DNA of 64,000 nt from Massilia sp. UMI-21 (GCA_015277795.1 CP063848.1:3038001-3102000); one strand, 5' to 3'. Shown: positions 35,265 through 44,340, counted from the stretch's first letter. Numbers and translations are program-made. Notes: a model not told the origin generated them from the letters alone.

Positions 35265-36208
35265 ACGGCGTGGAGATGCAAAAAGTCCTGGTCGCCGACG
35301 ACGACGCGATCAATCGCGAGGTACTCGGCGAACTGCTCAAGCCCGAGTACACGGTGCTGTTGGCGAAGAACGGCGCACAGACCCTGGAGCGCGCGGCGCG
35401 CCACCTGCCGGATCTGATCCTGCTCGACGTGATGATGCCCGACATGGACGGCTACGAAGTGCTGCGGCGCCTGCGCGCCGATCCGCAGACCGAGCACATC
35501 TCGGTCATCTTCATCTCCGGCCTGGACCGCCCCGAGGACGAAGCCAGCGGCCTCAAGATGGGTGCTTCCGACTACATCACCAAGCCCTTCAACCAGACCG
35601 TGGTGATGGCGCGCGTGGCCCTGCACCTGCAGGTGGTGCGCCAGCGCCGGATGCTGGAACGTCTCGCGAACATCGACGGCCTCACCGAACTGGCCAACCG
35701 CCGCCGCTTCGACGAGGTCTATGCGCGCGAATGGCAGCGCGCCCGCCGCGGCGTGCGTCCGCTGTCGCTGGCCCTGCTCGACATCGACGCCTTCAAGCAG
35801 TACAACGACCGCTACGGCCACCCGGCCGGCGATCGCGCCCTGCGCGCGGTGGCGCGCCTGGCCGCCGGCGCCATGCGCCGCCCGGGCGACCTGGCGGCGC
35901 GCTACGGCGGCGAAGAACTGGTGCTGCTGCTGCCCGAGACCGGCGCGCCGGAGGCGCTGCAGGTGGTGTCGCAGCTGCGCCAGGCGGTCGCCGGCCTCAT
36001 GATCGCGCACGAGGCCTCCAGCGTCGCCCCGGTGCTGACTGCCAGCGTCGGCGGGGCCACGCTCGAACCGGACGGCGCGGAAGCGGCGCCCGCGCTGTTC
36101 GAGGCCGCCGATGCGGAGCTGTATCGCGCCAAGCAGGCAGGCCGCAACCGGGTGTCCTGGCGTGCCCGGCGCGCCGACGCCGGCGACCGGGACGGCGCCG
36201 CCGCGTAG
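35261..36208 (+). CDS. Response regulator with GGDEF diguanylate cyclase output (PleD-like)
   Basis: A 315-residue cytoplasmic protein. The receiver domain has the acidic pocket VADDD, phospho-acceptor Asp56 in LILLDVMMPDMDGYE, and Lys in ITKPFN. A GGDEF domain starts at about residue 147 (LANIDGLTELANRRRFDE) with the active-site motif GGEEL at 216-220 and ADAELYRAKQAGRNRV at the end. GGEEL/GGEEF are catalytically competent forms, so phosphorylation should switch on c-di-GMP synthesis. The start ATG 35261 overlaps the stop of the hybrid kinase (ATGA) and has GGAGG upstream. It is therefore the natural acceptor of that kinase's Hpt domain. Confidence 0.9.
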
Positions 36209-36215
36209 CCGGGCT

Positions 36216-37364
36216 TCAGCCGCGGCAGACCAGCCCGAAGCGGGTCGCCTCGCACCCCCGCTTGAGGCAGGCGGTGGCGTGGTAGCCGGCCGCGCGGCAC
36301 AGGCGCAGGGTTTCGGACAAGGGGCTGTCGGCCGGCGGCTGCGGCGAGGCCTGCGACGCGGGCGCCGCCCTCGCGGCGCGCGTCGCTGGCGACCTGGTCG
36401 CCGATGCCGCCTTCGGCCTGGTTGGCGAGGCCGGCTTCGCCCTGGTTGCCGATGCCGGCTTCGCCCTGGTCGCCGATGCAGGCTTCCTGGCCGCGGGAGG
36501 CGTGCGCTTGATCGGGGTGGCCGCGGCCACGCGGCGCTCCGCTTCCGGATCGGCGGCGGGAGGCCGGGGCGGGGCCGCTTCCCTGGCCACGGCGGCGGCC
36601 GGCGCAGCGGCCGGGGCCGGGGCCTCGGTCGCCACCGCGCCTGCCCTTGCCTCCTCGCGCGCCGCGCCGGCCACCGGTTCGGGCGGCAGCAGCCGCAGCG
36701 GCGGCAGCGGGTCCGCGGCCGGCTCGGACCGTAACCCGGCCTCGGCCGGCGTTGCCGGCGCAACCCCCGCAGGGGATTGGTTCGCCTGCGCAGGCGTGTG
36801 GTCGGCGACCACCGCCAGCGTGGATTCCACCTGGGTGTCGCGGTACATCCATGCGGCCGTGGCGGCTAGCGCGACCATGCCGGCCAGGCCCAAGGTCCAG
36901 CCCAGCGCCTTGCGGCCCCAGCGCTCGGTCCAGGGCGCTGCATCGGGCGGCAAGGGCAAGGTCCAGTCCCGCTCGTGGCTCGAGAAAGAGGAAGTCTCCG
37001 GAGCGATGTCGGCGCCGAAGGACGGAGCCATGCGCGGCGGCGCCGCTCCGGGCGCGGAGGCCGGCGGCGCCTCGCGGGCCGCGGCCGGCCGCGCCGTCCA
37101 GGCGGCATGACGCGGCCCTGGCGGTGGGGGTGATAGTGATGGTGGCGGTGACGATGGCGGTGGCGGTGGCGCCGGCGCGCGGTCGCGCCATACGCCGGCG
37201 CGCTGACGCGCGGGCGCGCCAGCCGGCGCCGGCTCCGCCGGTGGAACCGGCGCTGCGGCGTGATCTTCCTGCGAGCGGGTCCGGGCGGGCACCGCCCGGC
37301 GCACCGGAGCCAGCGGCATGCGGGAGGTGCTATCGTCGATATCTTCCAACAACTGGTTCTTCAT
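36216..37364 (-). CDS. Pro/Ala-rich single-pass membrane protein with Cys-rich C-terminus
   Basis: A 382-residue protein of unknown function. The N-terminal half is cytoplasmic by the positive-inside rule and very rich in Pro and Ala (PAPPPPPSSPPPSLSPPPPG). One transmembrane helix follows WGRKALG (about residues 153-173). A long Ala/Pro/Lys region with a 24-bp tandem repeat (KPASATRA type) comes next, and the tail has four cysteines (LCRAAGYHATACLKRGCEATRFGLVC). The composition suggests a wall-spanning linker that presents the small Cys domain in the periplasm, similar in layout to TonB or SPOR proteins but with no such domain recognised. The start is at 37364 (MKNQLLEDID). The frame extends upstream to 37436. 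It is convergent with the REC-GGDEF gene. Confidence 0.6.
   Translation of the reverse strand: MKNQLLEDIDDSTSRMPLAPVRRAVPARTRSQEDHAAAPVPPAEPAPAGAPARQRAGVWRDRAPAPPPPPSSPPPSLSPPPPGPRHAAWTARPAAAREAPPASAPGAAPPRMAPSFGADIAPETSSFSSHERDWTLPLPPDAAPWTERWGRKALGWTLGLAGMVALAATAAWMYRDTQVESTLAVVADHTPAQANQSPAGVAPATPAEAGLRSEPAADPLPPLRLLPPEPVAGAAREEARAGAVATEAPAPAAAPAAAVAREAAPPRPPAADPEAERRVAAATPIKRTPPAARKPASATRAKPASATRAKPASPTRPKAASATRSPATRAARAAPASQASPQPPADSPLSETLRLCRAAGYHATACLKRGCEATRFGLVCRG
36394..36489 (-). repeat. 24-bp tandem repeat, four units
   Basis: Four consecutive 24-base units (plus-strand form begins CTGGTCGCCGATGCC) encode the eight-residue repeat Lys-Pro-Ala-Ser-Ala-Thr-Arg-Ala of the Pro/Ala-rich protein. 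Units differ at a few positions, and flanking sequence holds further diverged copies. Confidence 0.75.
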
Positions 37365-37451
37365 GGGGCGAGGCCTGCTTTGGAACAGGCCGAGTGTAGC
37401 CCAATCGACGGGATCCTGCGTGCTGTAGTGCGGCAAGCGCGCTACAGCGGC

Positions 37452-38054
37452 TCAGGCCCGGGCAGGACGGTGCGTCACCACCCGATACACATACCAGGCC
37501 AGCAGGATGCCGAAAATGCCCTTGGACACGGGATCGACGTAGCGGCCGACCTGTTCGAAGTTGCTTTCAAGTATGAAGCCAGCGCCCGTCAGCACCCCGG
37601 TCCAGGCCAGCGAGCCGACCGTCGAGTACAGCAGGAACTGCCCCCAGGACATGCATGCCAGTCCCGCCGGCACCGAAATCAGGGTGCGGATCGCCGGAAC
37701 CAGGCGCCCGAACAGCACCACCGAGCGTCCGTGGCGATCGAAGGCGGCGATTGCCTTGTCGATGTCCTGGCCGGTCACGGTCATCCAGCGCGCGTGACGG
37801 TCGGCAAATTGCTTGAGGCGCTCCTTGCCGTACTTGCGGGCGCCGTAATACCAGGGCAAGGCCCCGGCGATCGACCCCGCGGTACCGGCCAGCAGCACGC
37901 CCACCAGGCTCAGGTCGCCGCGAGCGACGACAAAGCCGGCGAAGGGCATGATCAGCTCCGACGGGATCGGCGGGAAGATGTTTTCGAGCGCCATCAGCAG
38001 GAATACGCCGATATAGCCGCTCTTCTCCAGAAATTGCGTAATGAATTCGAACAT
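37452..38054 (-). CDS. DedA family membrane protein
   Basis: A 200-residue inner-membrane protein with the DedA/SNARE-associated (VTT) fold. Signatures: ALENIFPPIPSELIMPFAGFVVARG, GSIAGALPWYYGARKYG, and FGRLVPAIRTLISVPAGLACMSWGQFLLYSTVGSLAWTG with the essential Arg pair. DedA proteins are thought to flip undecaprenyl phosphate or other lipids and are needed for membrane homeostasis and resistance to antimicrobial peptides. The gene stands alone, diverging from the LysR gene with a 150-base gap. Confidence 0.9.
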   Translation of the reverse strand: MFEFITQFLEKSGYIGVFLLMALENIFPPIPSELIMPFAGFVVARGDLSLVGVLLAGTAGSIAGALPWYYGARKYGKERLKQFADRHARWMTVTGQDIDKAIAAFDRHGRSVVLFGRLVPAIRTLISVPAGLACMSWGQFLLYSTVGSLAWTGVLTGAGFILESNFEQVGRYVDPVSKGIFGILLAWYVYRVVTHRPARA

Positions 38055-38205
38055 GGTGGATTGCCGTCTAAAGGTGCAGCTTGCACGCTACCATGTTGTC
38101 ATAAATGCTTGCGCCCGCCAGCCTGGTCCCGGCCGACGTGCGACAATCCGCGCCTGGAACTCCACCATTTCCGGCAGTTCCCCCAACAGCGACAAAGGAC
38201 CGCAA

Positions 38206-39165
38206 TTGCTGAAGCTCAGCCTGGATGCACTCGAGATCGTCGATACCATCGCCCGCAAGGGCTCGTTCGCGGGCGCCGCGAAAGCATTGTTCCGCGTGCC
38301 CTCCACCATCTCGTACACGGTCTCGAAGCTCGAAGAAGACCTCGGCGTGCGCCTGTTCGACCGTCTCGGCCCCAAGGTGGTCTTGACCCCGGCCGGCAAG
38401 GAATTGCTCAAGGAGGGCCGCTACCTCCTGCGCGCCGCGGGCGACCTCGAATCGCGCGTGCGGCGCGTGGCCTCGGGCTGGGAGACCGAGCTGGCGATCG
38501 GCATGGATTCGATGCTGTCGCCGGCGGCGCTGGAACCCGAGATCGCGGCCTTCTACGCCGTCGCCGACCAGACCCGGCTGCGCCTGGTGCGCGAAGTGCT
38601 GTCCGGGACCTGGGACGCACTGCTCGACCGCCGGGTCGACCTGCTGGTCGGTGCTGCCGGCGAGGGGCCGTCGGGGGGCGGTTACACCGCCGAGCCGCTC
38701 GGCAGCAGCCGCTTCGTGTTCGCGGTGGCGCCCGGGCATCCGCTGGCCGCGGTCGACCGTCCGCTCGACAAGGCCGACCTGCTCGACTACCGCGCGGTCG
38801 CGGTGTCGGATTCGGCGCGCCAGCTCGGTCCGCGCACCGTGGGCCTGCTGTTCGGCCAGGACATGCTGGCGGTACCGGACATGGAAACCAAGTACAGTTT
38901 CCAGCTGCGCGGCATCGGCGTCGGCTTCCTGCCCGAAGCCTGGGCCCGGCCGGCGATCGATGCCGGGCTGCTGGTGGAAAAGGACGTCGTCGAGCCCAAG
39001 CCCGACGAGACCTTCTACCTGGCCTGGCGCAGCGGCGAAGAAGGCGCGGCGCTGTCCTGGTGGCTGGCGCGCGTGCGCGAGTCGGCGCCGTTCGACCGCA
39101 TGATCGCGCGTCACTGCCACGAGGCGCATGTTGCGCAGGCGACTCAGCCGGGGTGGCCGAAGTAG
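38206..39165 (+). CDS. LysR family transcriptional regulator
   Basis: A 319-residue regulator. The winged HTH is at residues 4-62 (LDALEIVDTIARKGSFAGAAKALFRVPSTISYTVSKLEEDLGVRLFDRLGPKVVLTPAGKELL), then a periplasmic-binding-like effector domain. The start is TTG 38206, six to eight bases after AAAGGA; no ATG fits. It is divergent from DedA and may control that gene, though this is only positional. The last 22 bases overlap the 3' end of the convergent methyltransferase gene. The effector is unknown. Confidence 0.88.
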   Translation: MLKLSLDALEIVDTIARKGSFAGAAKALFRVPSTISYTVSKLEEDLGVRLFDRLGPKVVLTPAGKELLKEGRYLLRAAGDLESRVRRVASGWETELAIGMDSMLSPAALEPEIAAFYAVADQTRLRLVREVLSGTWDALLDRRVDLLVGAAGEGPSGGGYTAEPLGSSRFVFAVAPGHPLAAVDRPLDKADLLDYRAVAVSDSARQLGPRTVGLLFGQDMLAVPDMETKYSFQLRGIGVGFLPEAWARPAIDAGLLVEKDVVEPKPDETFYLAWRSGEEGAALSWWLARVRESAPFDRMIARHCHEAHVAQATQPGWPK

Positions 39166-40094
39166 ACGAAAGTGCTTTTAGGATAAAGGTGCCGGTAGAC
39201 CGGCCGCACCAGGCTCTTCAGGGCCGACTTCGGCGCCATCCACCCGGAACTGCAGTTGTAGAGCTTGCGCAGCGAGGGCCGCAGCGGCACCAGTCCGGCC
39301 GCGCGGCCGAGCGCGATGAGCGAATCGTAAGTGAAGGCATTGATGTGTTCGAAAGGCGCGATGGGCATGATGTCGCTGTCGCTGAGCGCCGCAAAGTCCT
39401 GGGCGCCGAGCAGCTTGCGGAGCGATTTCGCGGAATCCGGCACGCTGATCTTCACCAGCCCACCCGGCCGCAAGGCCTGCGCCAGGCGCCCGAGCATGTC
39501 GCCGGGTTCGAGCAAGTGCTCGAACACCTGCTCGGTATTGATGAAGTGAAATTCGGCCTGGGGCAGCGCGCCGCCATCCACCACCGGGATGCCGACCGAC
39601 CTCGCGTAGTCGATCCGTAGCTGCGAGAGCTCGGCGCCGCACACATCGACGCCGTAGGCGCCGGCCATCCGGGCCCACTCGGCCCAGCCGAAGCCGAAGT
39701 CGAGGGCCTTGACGGCGCCGGGGCGCAGGCGCAAGTGCTCGAGCATGAATTCGACCTGTGCGGCCAGGTAGCGGTAATCGTCCAGCCCCCAGCGCGCCGC
39801 TACCGCGCCGCGTTCCGCCGCCGGCAGCCAGTGGTCGTAGATCTCCGCGAGCAGCGCGGGCGCGGGCACCTGGGCCTGGAAGGCCAGGCCGCAGTGTCCG
39901 CACTGCGCCAACTCGTAGCGATAGCCGGCAAAGTCGCGCGCGACGCGTCGACCGTAGTGCGCCTGCATGTAGCGGGCAATGCCGGGACTGTCCAGCGGCA
40001 CGCTGTACAGCGTGCGGGTGGACGTGCGCCGGCATGCGGGACAATGCTCCCGCTCCACCAGCAATGGCGCGTGATGACGGTCCGAATCGGGCAT
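39144..40094 (-). CDS. SAM-dependent methyltransferase with N-terminal zinc-ribbon-like Cys pairs
   Basis: A 316-residue class I methyltransferase. The N-terminus has two Cys pairs (EHCPACRRT and AQCGHCGLAF) that can bind zinc. The Rossmann core has the SAM motif VKALDFGFGWAEWARMA, acidic GAELS after strand 2, and HFINTEQVFEHLLEPGDMLGRLAQALRPGGLVKISVP typical of Methyltransf_11/23. The C-terminal part (NCSSGWMAPKSALKSL) is not diagnostic. This layout is frequent in sugar or polyketide C-methyltransferases and in methyltransferases near polysaccharide genes, but no such genes surround it. Start at 40094, chosen for AAGGAGG upstream. Confidence 0.82.
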   Translation of the reverse strand: MPDSDRHHAPLLVEREHCPACRRTSTRTLYSVPLDSPGIARYMQAHYGRRVARDFAGYRYELAQCGHCGLAFQAQVPAPALLAEIYDHWLPAAERGAVAARWGLDDYRYLAAQVEFMLEHLRLRPGAVKALDFGFGWAEWARMAGAYGVDVCGAELSQLRIDYARSVGIPVVDGGALPQAEFHFINTEQVFEHLLEPGDMLGRLAQALRPGGLVKISVPDSAKSLRKLLGAQDFAALSDSDIMPIAPFEHINAFTYDSLIALGRAAGLVPLRPSLRKLYNCSSGWMAPKSALKSLVRPVYRHLYPKSTFVYFGHPG

Positions 40095-40227
40095 GCCGGC
40101 CTCCTTCGTGCAGTGAGGGGTCACACGGATACTGCTGACAGGGCGATGGTAGGCCAATCCGCGCCGCGAGCCCATGGTCGCATCAAGCGTAGGCCGGGAA
40201 CTCCTGCGCGCATCGGCGCCGCCTGGC

Positions 40228-40929
40228 TTAGCGGGGCAGGTCGAACACCAGGATCTCGGCCGCATCGGCCTGTCCGAGCAGCACCGCGTCCTCGTCGGTG
40301 ATCTCGAGCGCGTCGCCGCCCTGCAACTGCACGCCGTTGACCGTGGCACTGCCGCGGATCACGTGGACGTAGGCCTGGCGCCCGGCCGCCAGCGGGTGGC
40401 GCAGCGCGTCCGCGCCGTCCATGATGGTGGCGTAGATCGACGCGTCCTGGCGCATCGACACCGATCCCTCACGGCCGTCGTGCGAGGCGACCAGGCGCAG
40501 GCGCCCCGCCTTCGAGGCGGTGTCGAAGTGCTTCTCTTCGTAGCCCGGAGGCTCGCCCGTGGTGTTCGGCTCGATCCAGATCTGCAGGAAGTGCACGCCC
40601 TCTTCTTTCGAGTGGTTGTATTCGCTGTGCACGACCCCGCTGCCGGCGCTCATGCGCTGGACGTCGCCGTAGCGCAGCACCGAGCCGTTGCCCATGCTGT
40701 CCTGGTGTTCCAGCGCCCCTTCCAGCACATACGAGAGGATTTCCATGTTGCGGTGCCCATGGGAATCGAAGCCGCGGCCGGGCGTGACCCGGTCCTCGTT
40801 GATGACGCGCAGCGGACCAAACCCCATGCGCTTCGGGTCGTGGTAGTGCCCGAACGAGAAGCTGTGCCGGGAATTCAGCCAGCCGAAGCTGGCGGCGCCG
40901 CGTTCATTGCTTTTACGTACGTTCAACAT
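40228..40929 (-). CDS. Pirin family protein (YhhW-like quercetinase)
   Basis: A 233-residue bicupin. The N-terminal cupin contains the metal ligands in HGHRNMEILSYVLEGALEHQDSMG and GSGVVHSEYN, and FSFGHYHDPKRMGFGPLRVINEDRV is the pirin signature. The C-terminal half lacks ligands, as in E. coli YhhW, which oxidatively opens quercetin. Possible roles are quercetin 2,3-dioxygenase activity or a redox-sensing cofactor role. Start 40929 has AGGAG upstream. Two palindromes with TCGAA half-sites precede it (40956-40970, 41081-41093). Confidence 0.9.
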   Translation of the reverse strand: MLNVRKSNERGAASFGWLNSRHSFSFGHYHDPKRMGFGPLRVINEDRVTPGRGFDSHGHRNMEILSYVLEGALEHQDSMGNGSVLRYGDVQRMSAGSGVVHSEYNHSKEEGVHFLQIWIEPNTTGEPPGYEEKHFDTASKAGRLRLVASHDGREGSVSMRQDASIYATIMDGADALRHPLAAGRQAYVHVIRGSATVNGVQLQGGDALEITDEDAVLLGQADAAEILVFDLPR

Positions 40930-40955
40930 CGTGTTCTCCTTGTCGTGATTGGACC

Positions 40956-40970
40956 ATCGAACGCTTCGAT
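40956..40970. promoter_or_regulatory. Perfect palindrome ATCGAA-CGC-TTCGAT upstream of pirin
   Basis: A 15-bp perfect inverted repeat centred about 34 bases upstream of the pirin start. A related 13-bp palindrome TCGAAA-T-TTTCGA lies at 41081-41093 in the same gap. Spacing and symmetry fit repressor or LysR binding sites. The binding protein is unknown. Confidence 0.45.
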
Positions 40971-41188
40971 CGCCGCCCTCTTGCCTGTTCGCTTGGGCTT
41001 GTTTGCTGTCGTTCGATGCGATGGATGGATTATGCGGGCCCGTCGGGGAATTGAAAAACGAGTAATTTACCGCCGAATCGTCGAAATTTTCGAATGCTGG
41101 TTCCGCATGCGCGCTTGCCCGCCCGGTCGTGCTCCCCGCGCGGCGCCGCTATGGTCTAATCACCCCATCACCCGCCACGGAGTCTTCG

Positions 41189-41710
41189 ATGCAGCACGCC
41201 CCTCCCGACCCCAAGGACCTCGACGAAGACACCCTGGCCTTCGTGCGCACCGTGTTCCAGCACGCGCGCAGCGGCGCCACCGACGCGCTCGGCACGCTGC
41301 TGGCGCAGGGCTTGCCACCGAACCTGCGCAACGAGCGCGGCGACAGCCTCCTGATGCTGGCCTGCTACCATGGCCATGCCGACACCGCGCGCATCCTGCT
41401 CGCGCATGGGGCCGACCCCGAATTGATGAACGACGCCGGCCAGACGCCGCTGGCCGGCGCCGCCTTCAAGGGCGACCTGGCCGTGGCCACCCTGCTGCTA
41501 GAGCACGGCGCCGCGGTCGGCACCGCCGGCCCGAACGGCAAGCAGGCGCTGATGTTCGCCGCCATGTTCAACCGCAGCGAGATCGCCCGCCTGCTGCTGG
41601 CGCGCGGCGCCGACCCGCACGCGCCGGACGCCGACGGCGTCACCGCGCTGGCGGCGGCGCGGCGCATGGGCGCAGACGACACCGCCGCCTTGCTGGCGGC
41701 CTGGCGATGA
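41189..41710 (+). CDS. Ankyrin-repeat protein
   Basis: A 173-residue cytoplasmic protein made of four or five ankyrin repeats. Examples are GDSLLMLACYHGHADTARILLAHGADPELMND, GQTPLAGAAFKGDLAVATLLLEHGAAVGTAG and GKQALMFAAMFNRSEIARLLLARGADPHAPD. Ankyrin repeats bind other proteins. In bacteria such small proteins often sit beside catalase, pirin or secretion genes, but the partner here is not apparent. The start ATG 41189 has GGAG upstream. Confidence 0.88.
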   Translation: MQHAPPDPKDLDEDTLAFVRTVFQHARSGATDALGTLLAQGLPPNLRNERGDSLLMLACYHGHADTARILLAHGADPELMNDAGQTPLAGAAFKGDLAVATLLLEHGAAVGTAGPNGKQALMFAAMFNRSEIARLLLARGADPHAPDADGVTALAAARRMGADDTAALLAAWR

Positions 41711-41838
41711 ACCGGCCCGGCAATTCACGTTGCCTGACGCAACATTGCAACCCGTCTGTATTTCTGGCGTAATAATCTGAGGTCATACAGCGGAGGATAG
41801 ACCAGTTTCAGGCGAGTAAAAAGTGAACGGATCCCAGG

Positions 41839-43770
41839 ATGGAACGACCCCGCATTCCGCTCGATGAAGCACAGCGCCTGGCCGCCCTGCACGCCACCAG
41901 GCTGCTCGGCAGCGCCCCCGAAGAAACCTTCGACCGCATCACGCGTACCGCCGCGCGCCTGTTCCACGTGCCCATCGCCCTGGTGTCGCTGATCGACAAG
42001 GATCGCCAGTGGTTCAAGTCGCGTATCGGCCTGGATGCCTGCGAGACCCCGCGCGATGTGTCCTTCTGCGGCCATGCCATTCTTTCGGACGAGCCGCTGG
42101 TGGTGCCCGACGCCGCCCGGGACGCGCGCTTCGTCGACAATCCGCTGGTGACCGGCGCGCCGCACTTGCGCTTCTATGCCGGGGTGCAGCTGTATTCGGT
42201 GGAGCGCAAGAAGATCGGCACCCTGTGCGTGATCGACCGCAAACCGCGCCGGCTCGGCCCGGACGACCTGGATGCGCTGCGCGACCTGGCGCGCATGATC
42301 GAACAGCTGGTCTACCACCGCCAGCTGGCCATGGCCGCCCAGTCGATGAGCGAGCGCCTGCAGGACGAGCAGTCGGCCCGGGGCTGCGCCGTCCCTGGCC
42401 ATGCGGCGCCCTCGGGCGAGCTGGCATGGCTGGTGGCGCACGACCTGCTCACCGGCCTGCCGAACCGCCAGGCGATGCTGCGCGCCATCCAGCACAGCAT
42501 CGCGCTCTGGCGCGAACACGGCAGGCCGGCGCTGGTGGCCTGTATCAACGTCGACCGCTTCAAGCACTTCAACGAGCTGCTCGGCCATCGCGCCGGCGAC
42601 CAGATCCTGGTGGCGATCGCGACCAGCCTGCAGGCGCTGCTGCGCGAGGGCGACATGCTGGCGCGTGCCGGCAGCGACGAATTCCTGGTGCTGCTGCATG
42701 CGCGCGACGAGCATCCGGAGCCCGAACGCGCGCTCGACCGCATCATGAACGCGGTGAATCGGGCGATTCCGATACCGGGCGGGGAAATCGCGCTCACCTG
42801 CTGCATCGGCAGCGCGCTGCTGCCGCAGGACGGCACCGATGCCGATGCCCTGCTGAACAATGCCGTTACCGCGCTGCGCCATGCCAAGGCGCAGGGACGC
42901 GGCGCCATGGTCCGCTTCACGCCCGACCTGCGCACCGAACACGGCCGCCGGCTGACGCTCGAGAGCCACCTGCGGCGCGCCATCGCGCAGGAAGAACTGT
43001 TCGTCGAATACCAGCCCAAGGTCGACCTGCGCTCGGAAACGCTGGCAGGCTTCGAGGCCCTGGTGCGCTGGCGCCATCCGGACTACGGCGTGATCCGGCC
43101 CGACGAATTCATTCCGATCGCCGAAGAGAGCGGGATGATCGTGGCGGTCGGCGAGTGGGTGCTGCGCAGCGCCGTCGTCCAGCTGGGCGCCTGGCGCGCG
43201 CAAGGCCTGCCGCCGGTGCCGGTGGCGGTCAACCTGTCGGCGCGCCAGTTCCTCCAGAGCGACGTGGTCGCCACCGTCGGCGCACAGCTGGAACAGTCCG
43301 GCCTGTCTCCCGCGTTGCTGGAGCTCGAGCTGACCGAGAGCGTGTCGATGGCCGATCCGGAACGCAGCGTGGTCGTGATGCGCGGCCTGGGTGCGCTTGG
43401 CGTCATGCTCAGCATCGACGATTTCGGCACCGGCTATTCCAGCTTCGCCTACCTGCGCCGCCTGCCGCTGGACAAGCTCAAGATCGACAAGTCCTTCGTG
43501 CAGGACATGGCGCACAGTGCCGAGTCGTCCGCCATCGTGCAGGCCATCGTCGCGATGGCGCACCGCCTGCAGCTGGCCGTGATCGCCGAGGGCGTCGAAA
43601 CCGCCGACCAGGTCGCCGCGCTGCGCAAGGCCGAGTGCGACCAGATCCAGGGTTATTATTATTCGCGGCCGCTGCCCGCCGAGGACTGCGCCGGCTTCAT
43701 CCGGCGCTATTGCGCCGAATCCGCGGCCGAATCTGCAAACACCTCCGGCCGCCCGGCCGCCGCCGGCTGA
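41839..43770 (+). CDS. GAF-GGDEF-EAL protein, cyclase motif altered
   Basis: A 643-residue cytoplasmic protein. A GAF domain covers about residues 20-165 (LLGSAPEETFDRITRTAARLF ... VSFCGHAILSDEPLVVPDA). The GGDEF domain follows at about 205-370, but its signature reads A-G278-S279-D-E-F instead of GGDEF, so cyclase activity is doubtful. The EAL domain (about 385-630) is intact: FEALVRWRHPDYG with Glu406, LELELTESVS, DDFGTGYSSFAYLRRLPLDKLKIDKSF, AEGVET. The protein is therefore probably a phosphodiesterase whose GGDEF part may sense GTP. Start ATG 41839 has CCCAGG upstream. Confidence 0.9.
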   Translation: MERPRIPLDEAQRLAALHATRLLGSAPEETFDRITRTAARLFHVPIALVSLIDKDRQWFKSRIGLDACETPRDVSFCGHAILSDEPLVVPDAARDARFVDNPLVTGAPHLRFYAGVQLYSVERKKIGTLCVIDRKPRRLGPDDLDALRDLARMIEQLVYHRQLAMAAQSMSERLQDEQSARGCAVPGHAAPSGELAWLVAHDLLTGLPNRQAMLRAIQHSIALWREHGRPALVACINVDRFKHFNELLGHRAGDQILVAIATSLQALLREGDMLARAGSDEFLVLLHARDEHPEPERALDRIMNAVNRAIPIPGGEIALTCCIGSALLPQDGTDADALLNNAVTALRHAKAQGRGAMVRFTPDLRTEHGRRLTLESHLRRAIAQEELFVEYQPKVDLRSETLAGFEALVRWRHPDYGVIRPDEFIPIAEESGMIVAVGEWVLRSAVVQLGAWRAQGLPPVPVAVNLSARQFLQSDVVATVGAQLEQSGLSPALLELELTESVSMADPERSVVVMRGLGALGVMLSIDDFGTGYSSFAYLRRLPLDKLKIDKSFVQDMAHSAESSAIVQAIVAMAHRLQLAVIAEGVETADQVAALRKAECDQIQGYYYSRPLPAEDCAGFIRRYCAESAAESANTSGRPAAAG

Positions 43771-43775
43771 GGGAT

Positions 43776-43806
43776 TTGGCGGGCGCGCACGGCTTGCCGA
43801 TATAAT
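43776..43806 (+). promoter_or_regulatory. Likely sigma-70 promoter of the VasI-like gene
   Basis: A perfect -10 TATAAT at 43801-43806 is preceded by TTGGCG (43776-43781). The spacer is long at 19 bases. The next start codon is 34 bases after the -10. Confidence 0.45.
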
Positions 43807-43839
43807 CCTTCGCTGGCTTAACCATACCGAAGGAAGACG

Positions 43840-44340
43840 ATGAGCGCCCTGCCCCCGCTGTTTGCCCTGCCCCCGCTGCTGGCCCTGCCTGCCCTGTTAC
43901 TGTCCGGCGCCGCGCTGGCCGACGATGCCGGCATGCTGAAGTGCCGCGCCCTGGCGGACAAGGGCGCGCGCCTGGCTTGCTACGACGCGATCCCGCTCGG
44001 GGCCCAGCCGCCGCGCGCGACCGCGACCGCCGCGCCGGCGGCCGTGGCGGCCGTGGCGGCACGCGGCAACGAGGACAGTTTCGGCATCGAAGCGAAGAAG
44101 CGGCGCGAAGCCGAACCGCAGTCGATCAGCAGCACCATTCCCGGCGAATTCGAGGGTTGGGGCCCGGGCGCCCGAATCCGCCTGGCCAACGGCCAGGTCT
44201 GGCGCATCATCGACGGCAGCGAAGCCGTGCTGCCGCGCATGCGCGACGTGCCGGTCACCATCGAGCGCAACATGTTCGGCACCCTGTTCCTGAAAGTGGC
44301 CGGCACCAACAACTCGGCCAAGGTGCGCCGGGTCCAGTAA
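43840..44340 (+). CDS. Secreted VasI-like protein of unknown function
   Basis: A 166-residue protein. The signal peptide is about residues 1-27 (ALPALLLSGAALADD). The mature N-terminus has the CRALADKGARLACYDAI pattern found at the start of type VI accessory VasI and related periplasmic proteins. The C-terminal domain (IPGEFEGWGPGARIRLANGQVWRIIDGSEA ... NMFGTLFLKVAGTNNSAKVRRV) is a small beta-domain seen in many orphan proteobacterial proteins. No type VI genes occur here, so a role in that system is not supported. The gene is expressed from a TATAAT promoter and converges on the GNAT gene, seven bases away. Confidence 0.7.
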   Translation: MSALPPLFALPPLLALPALLLSGAALADDAGMLKCRALADKGARLACYDAIPLGAQPPRATATAAPAAVAAVAARGNEDSFGIEAKKRREAEPQSISSTIPGEFEGWGPGARIRLANGQVWRIIDGSEAVLPRMRDVPVTIERNMFGTLFLKVAGTNNSAKVRRVQ

